Source of the DNA: Streptomyces regalis
Lineage (GTDB): Bacteria; Actinomycetota; Actinomycetes; Streptomycetales; Streptomycetaceae
NCBI RefSeq assembly: GCF_001509475.1
Contig: NZ_LLZG01000231.1
Location: forward strand, 124,001 to 188,000
Direction: 5' to 3'
DNA length: 64,000 nucleotides
Both the position numbers and the translations under genes were made by a program. Positions within the stretch are counted from its first letter, which is position 1; every line of letters starts with the position of its first letter. Below the pieces are notes generated by a model. The model was not told the DNA's origin, did not search any database, and saw nothing but the letters and a program-made list of their open reading frames with translations. This document shows positions 16,812 to 26,249 of this stretch, piece after piece.

Positions 16812-19043
16812 CTACAGCGCGGTGAAGGTCCACAGCAGGTTGGTGCTGCTGCCGTAGGCCCACTGCTTGGTGAGGGAGCCCGAGTCGACGTTGCCGCCGC
16901 CGTCGAGGACCAGGCCGGTGGTGCGGTTGGCGATCGAATAGCGGTCGCCGCCCCGGTGGGTGATGGTCCACTGCTGATTGGTGCCGCCGTTCCAGGGAGC
17001 CTGCCTGGCGGCGGAGCCGTTGGCGGTGGCTCCCCAGCCGTCGGCGACCATGCCGTTCGTGCGGTTGACCAGCCTGTAGTAGCCGCCTCCGACAGCCTCC
17101 GCATGCCACTGAAGGTTCGAACTGCCGTCCCAGGTCCACTGCTTGAGGTTGGATCCGGAGGCGACGTTGCCGCCGCTGTCCAGGGCGAGGCTGTGGGTGG
17201 CGTTGGTGATCCGGAAGTAGGTCGCCGGGTTGAACTGGACCCTCAGCGAGGTGATCTGGTCGTTGTTGCCGGTGACCCTGAGGTCGGGGTTGTCGGCGGT
17301 GAAGGTCCAGGAGCTGCCGGTGAAGTTGTCGCCGGAGTAGCCGATCACCTGGTAGCCGGGGGCAGGCCGGAGGGAGGAGAGGGTGCGTGGGCCTGGTCCG
17401 GCCGCGGTCAGGTCGGCCGCCGTGTAGTCGCCGACGGTGAGCACGGCGGCGTTGCCGGTGTAGTTGACGTCCGTGAAGGCGATGGCGCCGGCGAGCGGCC
17501 GCAGGCCAGGGATCGTGCCGGAGAAGTCGAGCCTCAGCACGTAGGCGTTGGCGCTGTACGGCGCCGAGGACGGCAGGGTGACCGTGAGGCCGGAGGCGTT
17601 CTGGGTCGGCGTGGGCAGGTCGATGTAGGTGCCGGCGGTGTTGCCGAGGAGCTTCACCGAGGTCAGCGAGGAGAGGTTGATCCGGTCCGAGCCGAGGGTC
17701 TTGATCGTCAGGGAGCTGCCGGGCCAGCCCAGGACGGTGGCGTACAGGACGTTGTCGGCCTTGTTGCGGGTGAAGCGGATGTCCTGCGCGGTGCCGGCAT
17801 GCGGAGTGGTGAACGAGCCGCCGCCCATCTTCGTCGGGCCCTCGCCGTACGCCGTCCAGGCGCGGGTCGCGTACACCGACTCGCCGAAGCGCTTCAGGTG
17901 GTCCCCGATGCCGAGCAGGATGTCCTTCTGCGCCTGGGGGATGGTGCCGTCGGCCATCGGCGCGATGTTCAGCAGCACGTTGCCGTTCTTGCTGACCCGG
18001 TCGATGAACGAGTGCAGCATCTGCTGGATGCTGTAGTAGCCGATGCCCTGGGTGTAGCACCAGCTGCTGCTGGAGATGCTGTCGTCGGTCAGCCAGTACG
18101 GGGTGGTGAGGTCGGCCGGGCCGCCGCGCTCGTAGTCGAAGACCTCGCCCTTGCCGTGCATGCCGTCCTTGTAGGTGGCGACGACCTCACGGCCCCAGCT
18201 GTTGGCCTGGTTGTAGTAGTACGCCAGGAAGTTCAGGCGCTGTGTCTCGTCGACGGCGTCCAGATTGAAGTCCTGCCACAGGATGTCGGGCTGAGTGCGG
18301 TCGACGACCTCCTTGAGCTTGTCGAACCAGAGCTGGTTCTCCGCGGTCGAACCCAGCTGCCCGTAGAGCTTCTTGAGACTGGCGTCCGTCTGGGCGGGGA
18401 CGTGTTCGTAGAAGCCGGTGAAGTTGTATGCGTGGTGCATGGCCACCAGCAGCTTCAGTCCCCTGGCGCGGATGGCCGTGGAGAACAACCGCAGCAGGTC
18501 AAGACCCGGGCCCTTCTTCACCGAGTTCCACTCGTTGACCTGGCTGTCCCACATGGAGAAGCCGTCATGGTGCTCGGCGACCGGGCCGGCGAACCTGGCA
18601 CCGGCGTCGACGAACAACTGCACCCATTCGTCGGGGTCGAACTTCCCGCCGGCCGACTTCAGCTTCGGCGCGAACTTCACGGTGTTGCCCGCCAAGTCCC
18701 GTGCCCCGTCGATGAAGTTGTTGTACGGCCATGCCGACGGCTGGCCGTAGGTCGCGATGTGGTGCTGGTTCGCCTTGCTGCCCGCCTGGTACATGCTGCG
18801 CGGGTACCACTCGTTGTCGAAGGCGGGGACGCTGAAGACACCCCAGTGGAAGTAGATCCCGAACTTCGCGTCCTGGAACCACTGCGGAGCCGGCGGGTGC
18901 TGGTCGACCGAGTTCCAGTCGGGCGTGTACGTGCTGGGCGCCGCCTCGGCGACACCGGCACCGACCACACCTCCGGCAACGGCCGCCGTGGCCACGGCGG
19001 TTGCGGAAGCCAGGAACTGGCGTCTGTTGATCGAGCTCGACAT
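16812..19043 (-). CDS. secreted GH29 alpha-L-fucosidase with crystallin-like and ricin modules
   Basis: The 743-residue precursor has a twin-arginine signal (INRRQFLASATAVATAAVAG). The GH29 barrel (about 35-410) has FGIYFHWGVFSVPAFDNEWY, FAGPVAEHHDGFSMWDSQ and PDILWQDFNLDAVDE, whose Asp after WQ is the likely nucleophile. A beta-sandwich (about 415-510) follows, then a beta/gamma-crystallin-like domain (about 515-605; AIAFTDVNYTGNAAVL, YSGDNFTGSSWTF) and a ricin-type trefoil (about 610-743). It should release alpha-L-fucose from glycans after Tat export. The ATG at 19043 is preceded by AGGGA. The adjacent plus-strand region holds the decayed intracellular fucose catabolic genes, which supports the substrate assignment. 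Confidence 0.9.
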   Translation of the reverse strand: MSSSINRRQFLASATAVATAAVAGGVVGAGVAEAAPSTYTPDWNSVDQHPPAPQWFQDAKFGIYFHWGVFSVPAFDNEWYPRSMYQAGSKANQHHIATYGQPSAWPYNNFIDGARDLAGNTVKFAPKLKSAGGKFDPDEWVQLFVDAGARFAGPVAEHHDGFSMWDSQVNEWNSVKKGPGLDLLRLFSTAIRARGLKLLVAMHHAYNFTGFYEHVPAQTDASLKKLYGQLGSTAENQLWFDKLKEVVDRTQPDILWQDFNLDAVDETQRLNFLAYYYNQANSWGREVVATYKDGMHGKGEVFDYERGGPADLTTPYWLTDDSISSSSWCYTQGIGYYSIQQMLHSFIDRVSKNGNVLLNIAPMADGTIPQAQKDILLGIGDHLKRFGESVYATRAWTAYGEGPTKMGGGSFTTPHAGTAQDIRFTRNKADNVLYATVLGWPGSSLTIKTLGSDRINLSSLTSVKLLGNTAGTYIDLPTPTQNASGLTVTLPSSAPYSANAYVLRLDFSGTIPGLRPLAGAIAFTDVNYTGNAAVLTVGDYTAADLTAAGPGPRTLSSLRPAPGYQVIGYSGDNFTGSSWTFTADNPDLRVTGNNDQITSLRVQFNPATYFRITNATHSLALDSGGNVASGSNLKQWTWDGSSNLQWHAEAVGGGYYRLVNRTNGMVADGWGATANGSAARQAPWNGGTNQQWTITHRGGDRYSIANRTTGLVLDGGGNVDSGSLTKQWAYGSSTNLLWTFTAL

Positions 19044-19185
19044 GGACACATCCCTGATGCGGAAGGGGACAGGGGGAATGCAGGGCCACGCATGAAGGTC
19101 GGCCATGTCACCCTGGGATGTCAACCAGTGTGCAGGGATGAAAGCGACTACTGCTGCGGATGATTAGAGCGATTTGCTCCTCTCT

Positions 19186-19218
19186 GTCACGTGACCCGAT
19201 CGCGTAAACATGGCATGT
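19186..19218. promoter_or_regulatory. two palindromes in the divergent fucosidase / fucose-operon intergenic region
   Basis: GTCACGTGAC (19186-19195) and ACATG-G-CATGT (19208-19218) are both perfect inverted repeats. They lie between the fucosidase gene and the remnants of the fucose catabolic operon, where the GntR-type regulator of the system would be expected to bind. Binding is inferred only. Confidence 0.35.
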
Positions 19219-19286
19219 CTTGCAGCGCCTCATGGCCAACTCGACTCCCCGAGGGGCCACGATTGATGGGATGAATCTTGCCTCCC

Positions 19287-20172
19287 ATGGACACGATGAA
19301 CCCCGAACCCGACTACTCCGCTGCCTACGTCGTCCTGCGCACCGACGCCGGCGACGGACTCGAGGGCCACGCGCTGGCCTTCACCACCGGCCGCGGCACG
19401 TGGTGGGCCTCCCGGTCGAGGAGGTCTGCGGCGACCTCGGCGTGTTCTCCCGCCGCCTGGTCCACGACCCCCGACTGCGTTGGCTGGCCCCGGAGAAGGG
19501 CGCCGTCCACATGGCCACCGGCGCGATCGTCAACGCCGCCTGGGACCTGGCCGCCAAGCGGGCCGGCAAGCCCGTGTGGCGCTCCTCGGTGAGATGTCGC
19601 CCGAGGACCTGGTCGCCCAGGTCGACTTCCGCTGGCTCAGCGACGCCCTCACCCCGGAGGAGGCCCTGGAGATCCTGCGCCGCGCCGAACCCGGCCGCGC
19701 ACAGCGCATCGGCAGCCTGCTCGACCAGGGCTACCCCGCCTACACCACCACCCCCGGCTGGCTCGGCTACTCCGACGAGAAGCTGGCCCGCCTCGCCCGC
19801 GAGGCCGTCGCCCACGGCTTCACCCAGATCAAGCTCAAGGTCGGCGCGGACCTGGAGGACGACGTACGGCGCAGACGACATCCTCGGCCACGCCGCCGTC
19901 CGCAAGGCCGTCGGCCCCATCAAGGTCGCCACCGGCGAGCACATCGCCAACCGGGTCGTCTTCAAGCAACTCCTGCAGGCCGGCGCGGTCGACATCGTGC
20001 AGATCGACTCCGCGCGGTTCGGCGGCGTCAACGAGAACCTCGCGATCCTGCTGCTCGCCGCGAAGTTCGGCGTCCCGGTCTGCCCGCACGCCGGCGGCGT
20101 CGGCCTGTGCACCCCGAGTTCCTCAAGGAGTACACCTACCCCGACGGCCCCGTCTGGAGCGCCCGTGTCTGA
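19287..20172 (+). pseudogene. L-fuconate dehydratase (enolase superfamily), multiply deleted
   Basis: Pieces in three frames align in order with L-fuconate dehydratase. They are [40 protein letters not shown] through [35 protein letters not shown] to [16 protein letters not shown]; then [50 protein letters not shown] and a C-terminal YTYPDGPVW. Intact enzymes are about 440 residues (1.3 kb); only about 0.88 kb remains. The N-terminus is gone, a short piece after GRGT is gone, and about 45 residues that carry the Mg2+ ligands are deleted after DLEDDVRR, with a further loss after GVGLC. The product cannot be catalytic. Confidence 0.8.
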
Positions 20173-20755
20173 CGACCAGCCCCTCGTCGACGCCCACCAC
20201 CACGTGTGGGACCTGAACGTCCAGCCGCAGCCCTGGCTGGACGAGCCCGGGCACGAGCCGATCCGCCGCAGCTTCGGCTCGCACGCTGATCGGCGGCGGC
20301 GGCGTCGTCGTCGGCTGGGCGGACCTGACGTCCCCCCGCGATCGGCGACGTACTCGACGACCTGCGGGTCGTACGCCACCTCGTGCAGGGCGAGTCCGAC
20401 CGGCACTGGCTCCAACGACCGGACGTCGAGCGAGGGTTGAGAGCGGTCGGGGTGCGCGGGCTCGGATACGACGTGCTGACCCGCAGCCACCAGCTCCCGC
20501 AGGCGCTCCGCCGCGCGGAACGGCTCCCCGAGCTGCCGCTCGTCCTGGACCCCGACGGAAAGCCGGGCATCCCCAGGTCCACTGCGAGGTGTCGGGTCTC
20601 GTCACGGAGGCCGACCTCGAAAGTGGACCGTCGACGACATCCGCCCGGTGTGGGACGTCCTGCTCTCCGCCTTCGGGCCGGACCGGCTGATGTTCGGCTC
20701 CGACTGGCCCGTCTGCGTCCTCGCCGGCGGATGGAACCGCTGGGCCGCGACGCGG
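20165..20755 (+). pseudogene. amidohydrolase (L-fuconolactonase type), frameshifted and deleted
   Basis: It starts at a GTG overlapping the end of the dehydratase remnant ([20 protein letters not shown], with the HxH metal motif of amidohydrolase_2). It continues through frameshifts as QGESDRHWLQRPDVERGLRA and [17 protein letters not shown], then [20 protein letters not shown] and [20 protein letters not shown] (conserved active-site Asp). At least three frame changes and missing central segments leave about 590 bases of an expected 850-870. In the fucose pathway it would hydrolyse L-fucono-lactone. Confidence 0.7.
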
Positions 20756-20908
20756 CATGCGGAATCCGGAACAGGTCGTACGAAACACGTGGAACTCCAT
20801 GGTCAGCACATCCCCGACGGGCTCTGGGCCGACCTGCGCGCTCAGGGGCTGATCAGATGGGAGGTGCCCGCGGAGCACGGCCGGGGGAGAGGGCCGCGTT
20901 GTCTCTGA
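20756..20908 (+). pseudogene. C-terminal scrap of an aldo/keto reductase (L-fucose dehydrogenase type)
   Basis: Just after the amidohydrolase remnant, fragments EQVVRN and, in another frame, [27 protein letters not shown] match the last about 35 residues of D-threo-aldose/L-fucose dehydrogenases. The rest of that gene is absent. This is consistent with a deletion that fused the middle of one gene to the end of the next. Confidence 0.5.
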
Positions 20909-21445
20909 CGGACAAGGCCATCGAGCAGATCCGTGAGCTGATCCGGACGGGCGCCCTGCCCCCGGGCTCGAAGCTCCCACCGGAGCCGGACCTGGCCGCC
21001 CAGCTGAGCCTGTCCCGCAACCTCGCCCGCTGCAGGGCGACTCGGTCCCCCTGCAGGACCTCATGGAGGTACGGCGGCCCCTCGAACCGGTCGCCACGGC
21101 CCTTGCCGCCACCCGGATCTCCGACGCCCAACTGGCCGAGGTGAAGCGGCACTTGGACGCCATGCGCGAGGCCCGCGACGACGTCGAACGGCTCAACGCC
21201 CACGACGCGGCCTTCCACCGCGCAGTGTTCTCGCCACGGGCAACGAGACCCTCCTCACCCTCCTGGAAGGCATCTCCGGCCGCACCCTCGCCGAGCACGA
21301 GGCGATCTTCAACGCGCTGTCCACCCGTGACGCCGCCCTCAGTCAGGCCGCCGCACTGCTGCACGTGAGCAACACCGAGCAGGGACTGAGGGCACACCTG
21401 CGCTCCGGCGAACCTCTCCCCTTCGGGACGACAGCGCGGACGTGA
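20899..21445 (+). pseudogene. GntR/FadR-type regulator of the fucose operon, broken
   Basis: The wHTH part [40 protein letters not shown] is followed directly by a frameshift that loses the recognition helix and wing. The FCD ligand domain resumes at LMEVRRPLEPVATALAATRI and runs to HDAAFHRAVF, with another frame change, NETLLTLLEGISGRT, and a deletion before LAEHEAIFNALSTRDAALSQ. About 545 bases remain of roughly 700. In intact systems this regulator represses fucose genes; here DNA binding should be lost. Confidence 0.7.
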
Positions 21446-21550
21446 CGGGCGGGCAGTTCGGTGGTGCTCCGCTCGTCGACCGGGCCTCGGCTCTGCCCGG
21501 CCTCCGGCAGACGCCGACGGAGGCCGGGCTCGGCGACATGGCCCATCCGG

Positions 21551-23039
21551 TCATACGGAGTCGACGTCAGTGGTGGCGATCCTGGCGTAGACGTCGGGCC
21601 GGTAGCGGCGGATCCGCAGGGCGAGTAGCGCGCCGGTCAGGAAGACCGCCGGAGTGAGCGCGACCAGCGTCCAGTTGACGGCCGGCCCGGCACCGGTGAA
21701 GAGCGTCAGGCGTGTGCAGATCAGCCCTGTGATCACGGCCAGGAGGAGCGCCGCGGCCACCGGTGCGGCGATCGTGCGCAGGCGTCCCGCCGTGTGGGCG
21801 CCGGGGTTGCGGCGGAAGAAGACCGCCACGGCGCAGGCCGCGAGCGTCTGCAGCGCGAGGATGCCGACCACTCCGAGAGTGTTCACCCACAGCAGGAACT
21901 GGTTGTACGGGTGTGCGCCGATCGCGGCGAAGACGGCGGTGACGACGACCGCCAGCGCGGTCTGCGCGACACCGGAGACCCAGGGAGAGCCGTGCCGGGG
22001 GTGGATGCGGCCCAGGCGGGCGGGGACGGCGCCTTCGGCGGAGAGTGCGTATCCGTAGCGGGTGATGGCGTTGTGGAAGGCGAGCAGGGAGGCCAGGAGG
22101 CTGCTGACGATCAGGACGCGCTGCAGGTCGGTGGCCCAGCCGCCGACGTAGCGAGTCATGGCGGTGAAGAACATCTCTGCGGGGTTCTGTGCCGCGGTCC
22201 CGACGGCGTTGTCGTCGCCGAAGGCCTGGACGACGACCCAGACGACGAACGTGTAGAAGAGGCCGAGGAAGCCGACGGCCAGGTACGTGGCGCGGGGCAC
22301 GGTGCGGTCGGGATCGCGGGCCTCCTCACGGTAGAGGGCGGTGGCCTCGAACCCGATGAAGGCGGCGATGGCGAGGCCCAGCGGTGCGCTCATCTGCGAG
22401 GTGAAGACGTTGGAGGGGGCGAAGGAGGCCAGGCTCAGACCGTCCGCACCGCCCTTGATGAGGATCGCGCCGGCGAGCAGCGCCAGGACGGCGGTCTCCG
22501 CGATCAGCAGGGTGGCGAGGACCTTGGCGCCCACGTGGATGGACCGGAAGCCGAGGAACCACACCACGGCGATCCCGGCGAAGGCGTAGACCGGCCACGG
22601 CAGGTCGACGCCCAGGAGGTCGTTCGCGGTGCCGGCGGCGAAGAAGCCGAAGGCCCCGTAGGTGCCGATCTGCAGGGCGTTGTAGGAGAACACCGCCAGC
22701 AGCGCCGCTCCCAGTCCGGCAGGGCGGCCCAGGCCCCGGGAGACGTACGAGTAGAAGGCGCCCGCGTTGCGGATGTGAGGCGTCATGGCGGTGAAACCGA
22801 CCGCGAACAGGCACAGGACGACGCCGACCGTCAGGTAGGCGACCGGGGCGCCGATACCGCCGAAGAGGATGGCGAGCGGGGCGATACCGGCCATCACGGT
22901 GAGCGGGGCGGCGGCCGCCACGACGAAGAACACGATGTCGCTGACGCCGAGCGTGGCCCGCTGCAGACGGCCGGCCGGGTCCGCCCCGGTGGCGGACGGG
23001 GGCTGTTGGGGAGCGGTGGAGGTGTGCGGTTCGGTCATG
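21551..23039 (-). CDS. APC-family amino acid permease
   Basis: The 496-residue membrane protein has about 12-14 hydrophobic helices and the APC consensus near the N-terminus (LGVSDIVFFVVAAAAPLTVM, GGIGAPVAYLTVGVVLCLFA), an IGFEATALYREEARDPDRTVP loop between helices 6 and 7, and SAEGAVPARLGRIHPRHGSP. It transports an amino acid or amine across the cytoplasmic membrane; the substrate is unknown. The ATG at 23039 is preceded by GGAG. The amidohydrolase gene upstream is on the same strand 83 bases away, so the two may form a catabolic transcription unit. Confidence 0.88.
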
Positions 23040-23121
23040 GAGGTCTCCGCGTGATGCGTGAGGTCGACGGGGGAGGGGACTGTCCCCGGCACGCGGGCCC
23101 GGCCGTGACGACGCCGAGAGG

Positions 23122-24777
23122 CTATAGCCCTCCGGCCGACAGGGGGACGGGGGTGCCGGAGCCGTGTGTGCGCCGGCCGGCGAGCCAGGTGCCCAGGACG
23201 GGCAGGTGCGCGAGGTCGCGGGGTGCGGTCTCGACCGGGTCGGCGGCGAGATGCACCAGGTCGGCGCGCATGCCGGGGCGCAGGACGCCCCATGACTTCT
23301 CCTCGAACGCCTGGTAGGCGCATCCGGTGGAGTAGGCGGCCAGTGCGGTCGCGGTGTCGATCCGCTCCTGGGGAAGCCAGCCGCCCTCGGGGATTCCGTC
23401 GGGTGTCTGGCGGGTCACGGCGGTGGCGATGCCCCGCAGCGGTTCGTGATCGGTGACCGGCCAGTCGCTGCCGAACGCGATGTGGGCGCCGGAGGCGAGC
23501 AGGGCGGCGATCTGGTACTGCCGCGTGCCGCGTTCCGGGCCGATCCTCGGCAGGATGAGGTCGGTCATCAGCCGGTCGGGCTGGGCCCACAGCGGCTGAA
23601 GATTGGCGATCACCCCGAGTGCGGCGAATCGGGGCAGGTCGGCGGGGTCGATCAGCTGGGCGTGGGCGATGACCGGGCGGCGGTCACGGGGGCCGTTGGC
23701 GCGGGCCACGGCCTCGATCGCGTCGAGGGCGGTCCGGACCCCGCCGTCGCCGAGCGCGTGGATGTGCGGCTGGAAGCCGAGGGCGTCGACCGCGGTGACG
23801 GCTTGGGCCAGTTCCGCCGGAGTCCAGTTGGCGATGCCGTGGGAGTGCGGGCAGTCGGTGTACGGCTCCAGGAGGGCGGCCGTGCCGGATTCGATGACTC
23901 CGTCGGCGAAGAACTTCACGGTGTGTGCGGTGAGCAGCCCCGGGGCGGCACCCTCCACCCGTTCACGCTCGGCGGCGAGCCGGGGGAGCTGCTCGCGCCA
24001 GTGCTCCGGCCCCAGGAAGAAGCCCAGGTCGGCACGGACCGGCAGCCCCGGGCCACTGGTCGCCGCGGTGATCCAGACGTCGGCGTGATGCGGTTCCACC
24101 CAGGCGTCCTGCACCCAGGTCACCCCGGCGGCGGCGAACCGGGCGGCGGTCTCGCGCAGGGCGTCCACATGCGCCTGGTGGGACGGCTGGGGTACGAGGC
24201 CGAGGACGGGCAGCACGGCGCCGAACTCGCGCAGGGTGCCCAGCGGTTCGGTGGAGCCTTCCCGGCGCACGATCTCACCGCCGTCCGGGTCGGCAGTGGC
24301 GGCGGTGAACCCGGCCCGGCGCAGGGCCTCGGTGTTCACCCACGCGGTGTGGTGGTCCATCGTGCGCAGCACCACGGGCCGGTCGGGGACGGCCGCGTCC
24401 AGCAGGCGCGCGTCGAACCGGCCGCCGGGGGCGAGCCAGGCGTCGAAACCGTCGCCGGTGATCCACTCGGCCTCGGGGTGCTCTTCGGCCCAGCGCCGTA
24501 CGGCCTCGACGATCCCCTCCACCGAGGTGCACTCACGCACGGGGACTCCGAGCAGGCCCAGGCCGCCCATCACCGGGTGCACGTGCCCGTCGCCGAACGC
24601 GGGCAGGAGGGCACCTCCTTGCAGGTCGACCACGGCGGTGCCGCTACCGCGGGCGGCGAGTGCCTGAGCCCCGAGCGCACTGATCCTGCCGCCCGTGACG
24701 GCGAGGGCGTCGAGCACCGGGCCTTCGGCGGCCCCGGTCCTGACGGTCCCTCCGGTGAACACGATGTCGGCCTGCAT
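23122..24777 (-). CDS. YtcJ-like amidohydrolase (Amidohydrolase_3)
   Basis: The 551-residue protein has the family layout: N-terminal beta-sandwich (MQADIVFTGGTVRT...), metal site LPAFGDGHVHPVMGGLGL, conserved TGDGFDAWL and DHHTAWVNTEAL, the carboxylysine region HTVKFFADGVIESGTAAL, FQPHIHALGDGGVRTALDAI, and HIAFGSDWPVTDHEPLRG. YtcJ-like enzymes include N-substituted formamide deformylases, so C-N bond hydrolysis of an imported compound is likely, perhaps one brought in by the adjacent permease. The ATG at 24777 has GGAAGG upstream. The divergent TetR gene probably controls it through the palindromes between them. Confidence 0.85.
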   Translation of the reverse strand: MQADIVFTGGTVRTGAAEGPVLDALAVTGGRISALGAQALAARGSGTAVVDLQGGALLPAFGDGHVHPVMGGLGLLGVPVRECTSVEGIVEAVRRWAEEHPEAEWITGDGFDAWLAPGGRFDARLLDAAVPDRPVVLRTMDHHTAWVNTEALRRAGFTAATADPDGGEIVRREGSTEPLGTLREFGAVLPVLGLVPQPSHQAHVDALRETAARFAAAGVTWVQDAWVEPHHADVWITAATSGPGLPVRADLGFFLGPEHWREQLPRLAAERERVEGAAPGLLTAHTVKFFADGVIESGTAALLEPYTDCPHSHGIANWTPAELAQAVTAVDALGFQPHIHALGDGGVRTALDAIEAVARANGPRDRRPVIAHAQLIDPADLPRFAALGVIANLQPLWAQPDRLMTDLILPRIGPERGTRQYQIAALLASGAHIAFGSDWPVTDHEPLRGIATAVTRQTPDGIPEGGWLPQERIDTATALAAYSTGCAYQAFEEKSWGVLRPGMRADLVHLAADPVETAPRDLAHLPVLGTWLAGRRTHGSGTPVPLSAGGL

Positions 24778-24804
24778 GGCAGCGGCACCTTCCGTCGTAC
24801 GACA

Positions 24805-24888
24805 ACCGAACTGAAACTGATTCGGTTTCGGTAATGTAGGCGGCACCCGGGCGGCCGGGAAGAGTTTTACTGAAAGTCGTTCGGTAAA
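24805..24888. promoter_or_regulatory. TetR-type operators between amidohydrolase and tetR genes
   Basis: At 24866-24888 there is a 23-bp inverted repeat with arms TTTACTGAA and TTCGGTAAA around AGTCG (one mismatch). At 24805-24826 ACCGAA and TTCGGT face each other across ten bases, followed at once by another TTCGGTAAT (24827-24835). The shared half-site TTCGGTAA suggests one regulator binding both promoters. The divergent tetR at 24957 is the obvious candidate. Confidence 0.6.
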
Positions 24889-24956
24889 GTTCCGGTGACC
24901 ACCCGTGGGCGGCCTTGCCGTCGCCCGTCGGAGGAGACATACGAAGAGGAGCCCTT

Positions 24957-25571
24957 GTGCCAAGGCCGCGCACCCCTCTGCTGGACCGCCGACGCATCGG
25001 CGCCGCAGCGCTGAGACTCGCTGACGAGCAGGGCGTCCTCACCATTCCCGCCCTGGCCAGAGCGCTCGGTGTCGCTCCCTCCGCGCTCTATCACCATGTG
25101 TCCGGCCGCGACGAGATCATCTCGCTGATGAGGGAAGAGCTGGCCCTGGAGGCCGGCCCCGACGACTGGGACTCGTCGCAGCCCTGGGAGCAGGCCCTGG
25201 AGACATGGGCCCGCACCTACCGCACAGCCTTCGCCGCGCACCCCGGGGCGGTACCCCTGCTCGCCACGGCGCCGCTGGCCGAACCCTTCATGCACGCGAT
25301 GTACGAGAAGGTCGCCGAGCTCCTGCTGACCGCCGGATTCACCACCGGTCAGGTCATGCCCCTGATCAACGCGCTGGAGAGCTTCATCCTCGGCTCCGCC
25401 CTCGACCTCGTCGCGCCGCCCGTGATGGTCTCCGACGTGACCCGGGAGACCGCCCCCCACCTCAGCGCCGTACTCGACGACACCCCCACCGACCACCGCC
25501 GGGCCGAGCTCGCGTTCGACACCGGCCTGCGCGCCCTGCTCATCGGCTTCCGGGGGTTCCTTTCCCGGTGA
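24957..25571 (+). CDS. TetR/AcrR-family regulator
   Basis: The 204-residue protein begins with a GTG after a GAGGAG site. The N-terminal HTH reads RRRIGAAALRLADEQGVLTIPALARALGVAPSALYHHV (landmarks VAPSALYHHV for the recognition helix). The C-terminal domain (about 80-204) is of the tetracycline-repressor-like type, with HPGAVPLLATAPLAEPF and ESFILGSALDLVAPP. It lies divergently from the amidohydrolase-permease pair, with palindromes between, and is followed 44 bases later by a metallo-beta-lactamase gene, so it probably regulates both sides. Confidence 0.88.
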   Translation: MPRPRTPLLDRRRIGAAALRLADEQGVLTIPALARALGVAPSALYHHVSGRDEIISLMREELALEAGPDDWDSSQPWEQALETWARTYRTAFAAHPGAVPLLATAPLAEPFMHAMYEKVAELLLTAGFTTGQVMPLINALESFILGSALDLVAPPVMVSDVTRETAPHLSAVLDDTPTDHRRAELAFDTGLRALLIGFRGFLSR

Positions 25572-25615
25572 CCGGTGCGAACCGACACACCCACCACCGA
25601 CATCAGGAGCCCGTC

Positions 25616-26179
25616 TTGACCGCATCGTTCCATGTCCTGACCACCGGCTATGCCGACGAGCGGGTGGCCGGCACCGTCACCCTGCTCGTCGACGGCGCGA
25701 CCGTCGCGATAGTCGACCCCGGCATGGTCGCGGACCGCCGACTCATCCTGGAGCCGCTCGCGCACCGCGGACTCGCTCCCGAGGACGTCACCGACGTAAT
25801 CTTCAGCCACCACCACCCGGACCACACGCTGAACGCGGCGCTGTTCCCCGAAGCCCGCTTCCACGACCACATGGCCATCTACCAGGACGACGTCTGGGAG
25901 GACCGCGACGCCGACGGATACCGGCTCTCCCCGTCGATCACGCTCATGACGACCCCCGGCCACACGGCGGAGGACGTCAGCACCCTGGTCACGGCCGACG
26001 AAGGCCTGGTGGTCCTGACCCATTTGTGGTGGACCGCCGAGGGGCCGGCCGACGACCCCTTCGCCCCCGACCGCGAGCAGTTGCGGGCGGCCAGGGCGAA
26101 GGTCCTGGCCCTCGGCCCGGCCCTGATCGTGCCGGGACACGGGGCGCCCTTCGCGCCGTCGTCGTCCACGCCCGTCTGA
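25616..26179 (+). CDS. metallo-beta-lactamase-fold hydrolase (MBLAC1-like)
   Basis: The 187-residue protein starts at a TTG preceded by AGGAG. It has TLLVDGATVAIVDPGMVADR, the zinc motif SHHHPDHTLN (HxHxDH), MTTPGHTAEDVSTLV and the C-terminal VPGHGAPF. This small single-domain form resembles MBLAC1-like hydrolases. The substrate is unknown; its partner genes suggest turnover of a compound handled by the YtcJ amidohydrolase and the permease. A long tail common in glyoxalase II is absent. Confidence 0.82.
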   Translation: MTASFHVLTTGYADERVAGTVTLLVDGATVAIVDPGMVADRRLILEPLAHRGLAPEDVTDVIFSHHHPDHTLNAALFPEARFHDHMAIYQDDVWEDRDADGYRLSPSITLMTTPGHTAEDVSTLVTADEGLVVLTHLWWTAEGPADDPFAPDREQLRAARAKVLALGPALIVPGHGAPFAPSSSTPV

Positions 26180-26249
26180 CGAGGTGCCTGGGGCGTCCGG
26201 GCAACGCCAGGAGTGCGCACCCGGGTCCAGGTGGGCGGCGGGACGCCTG

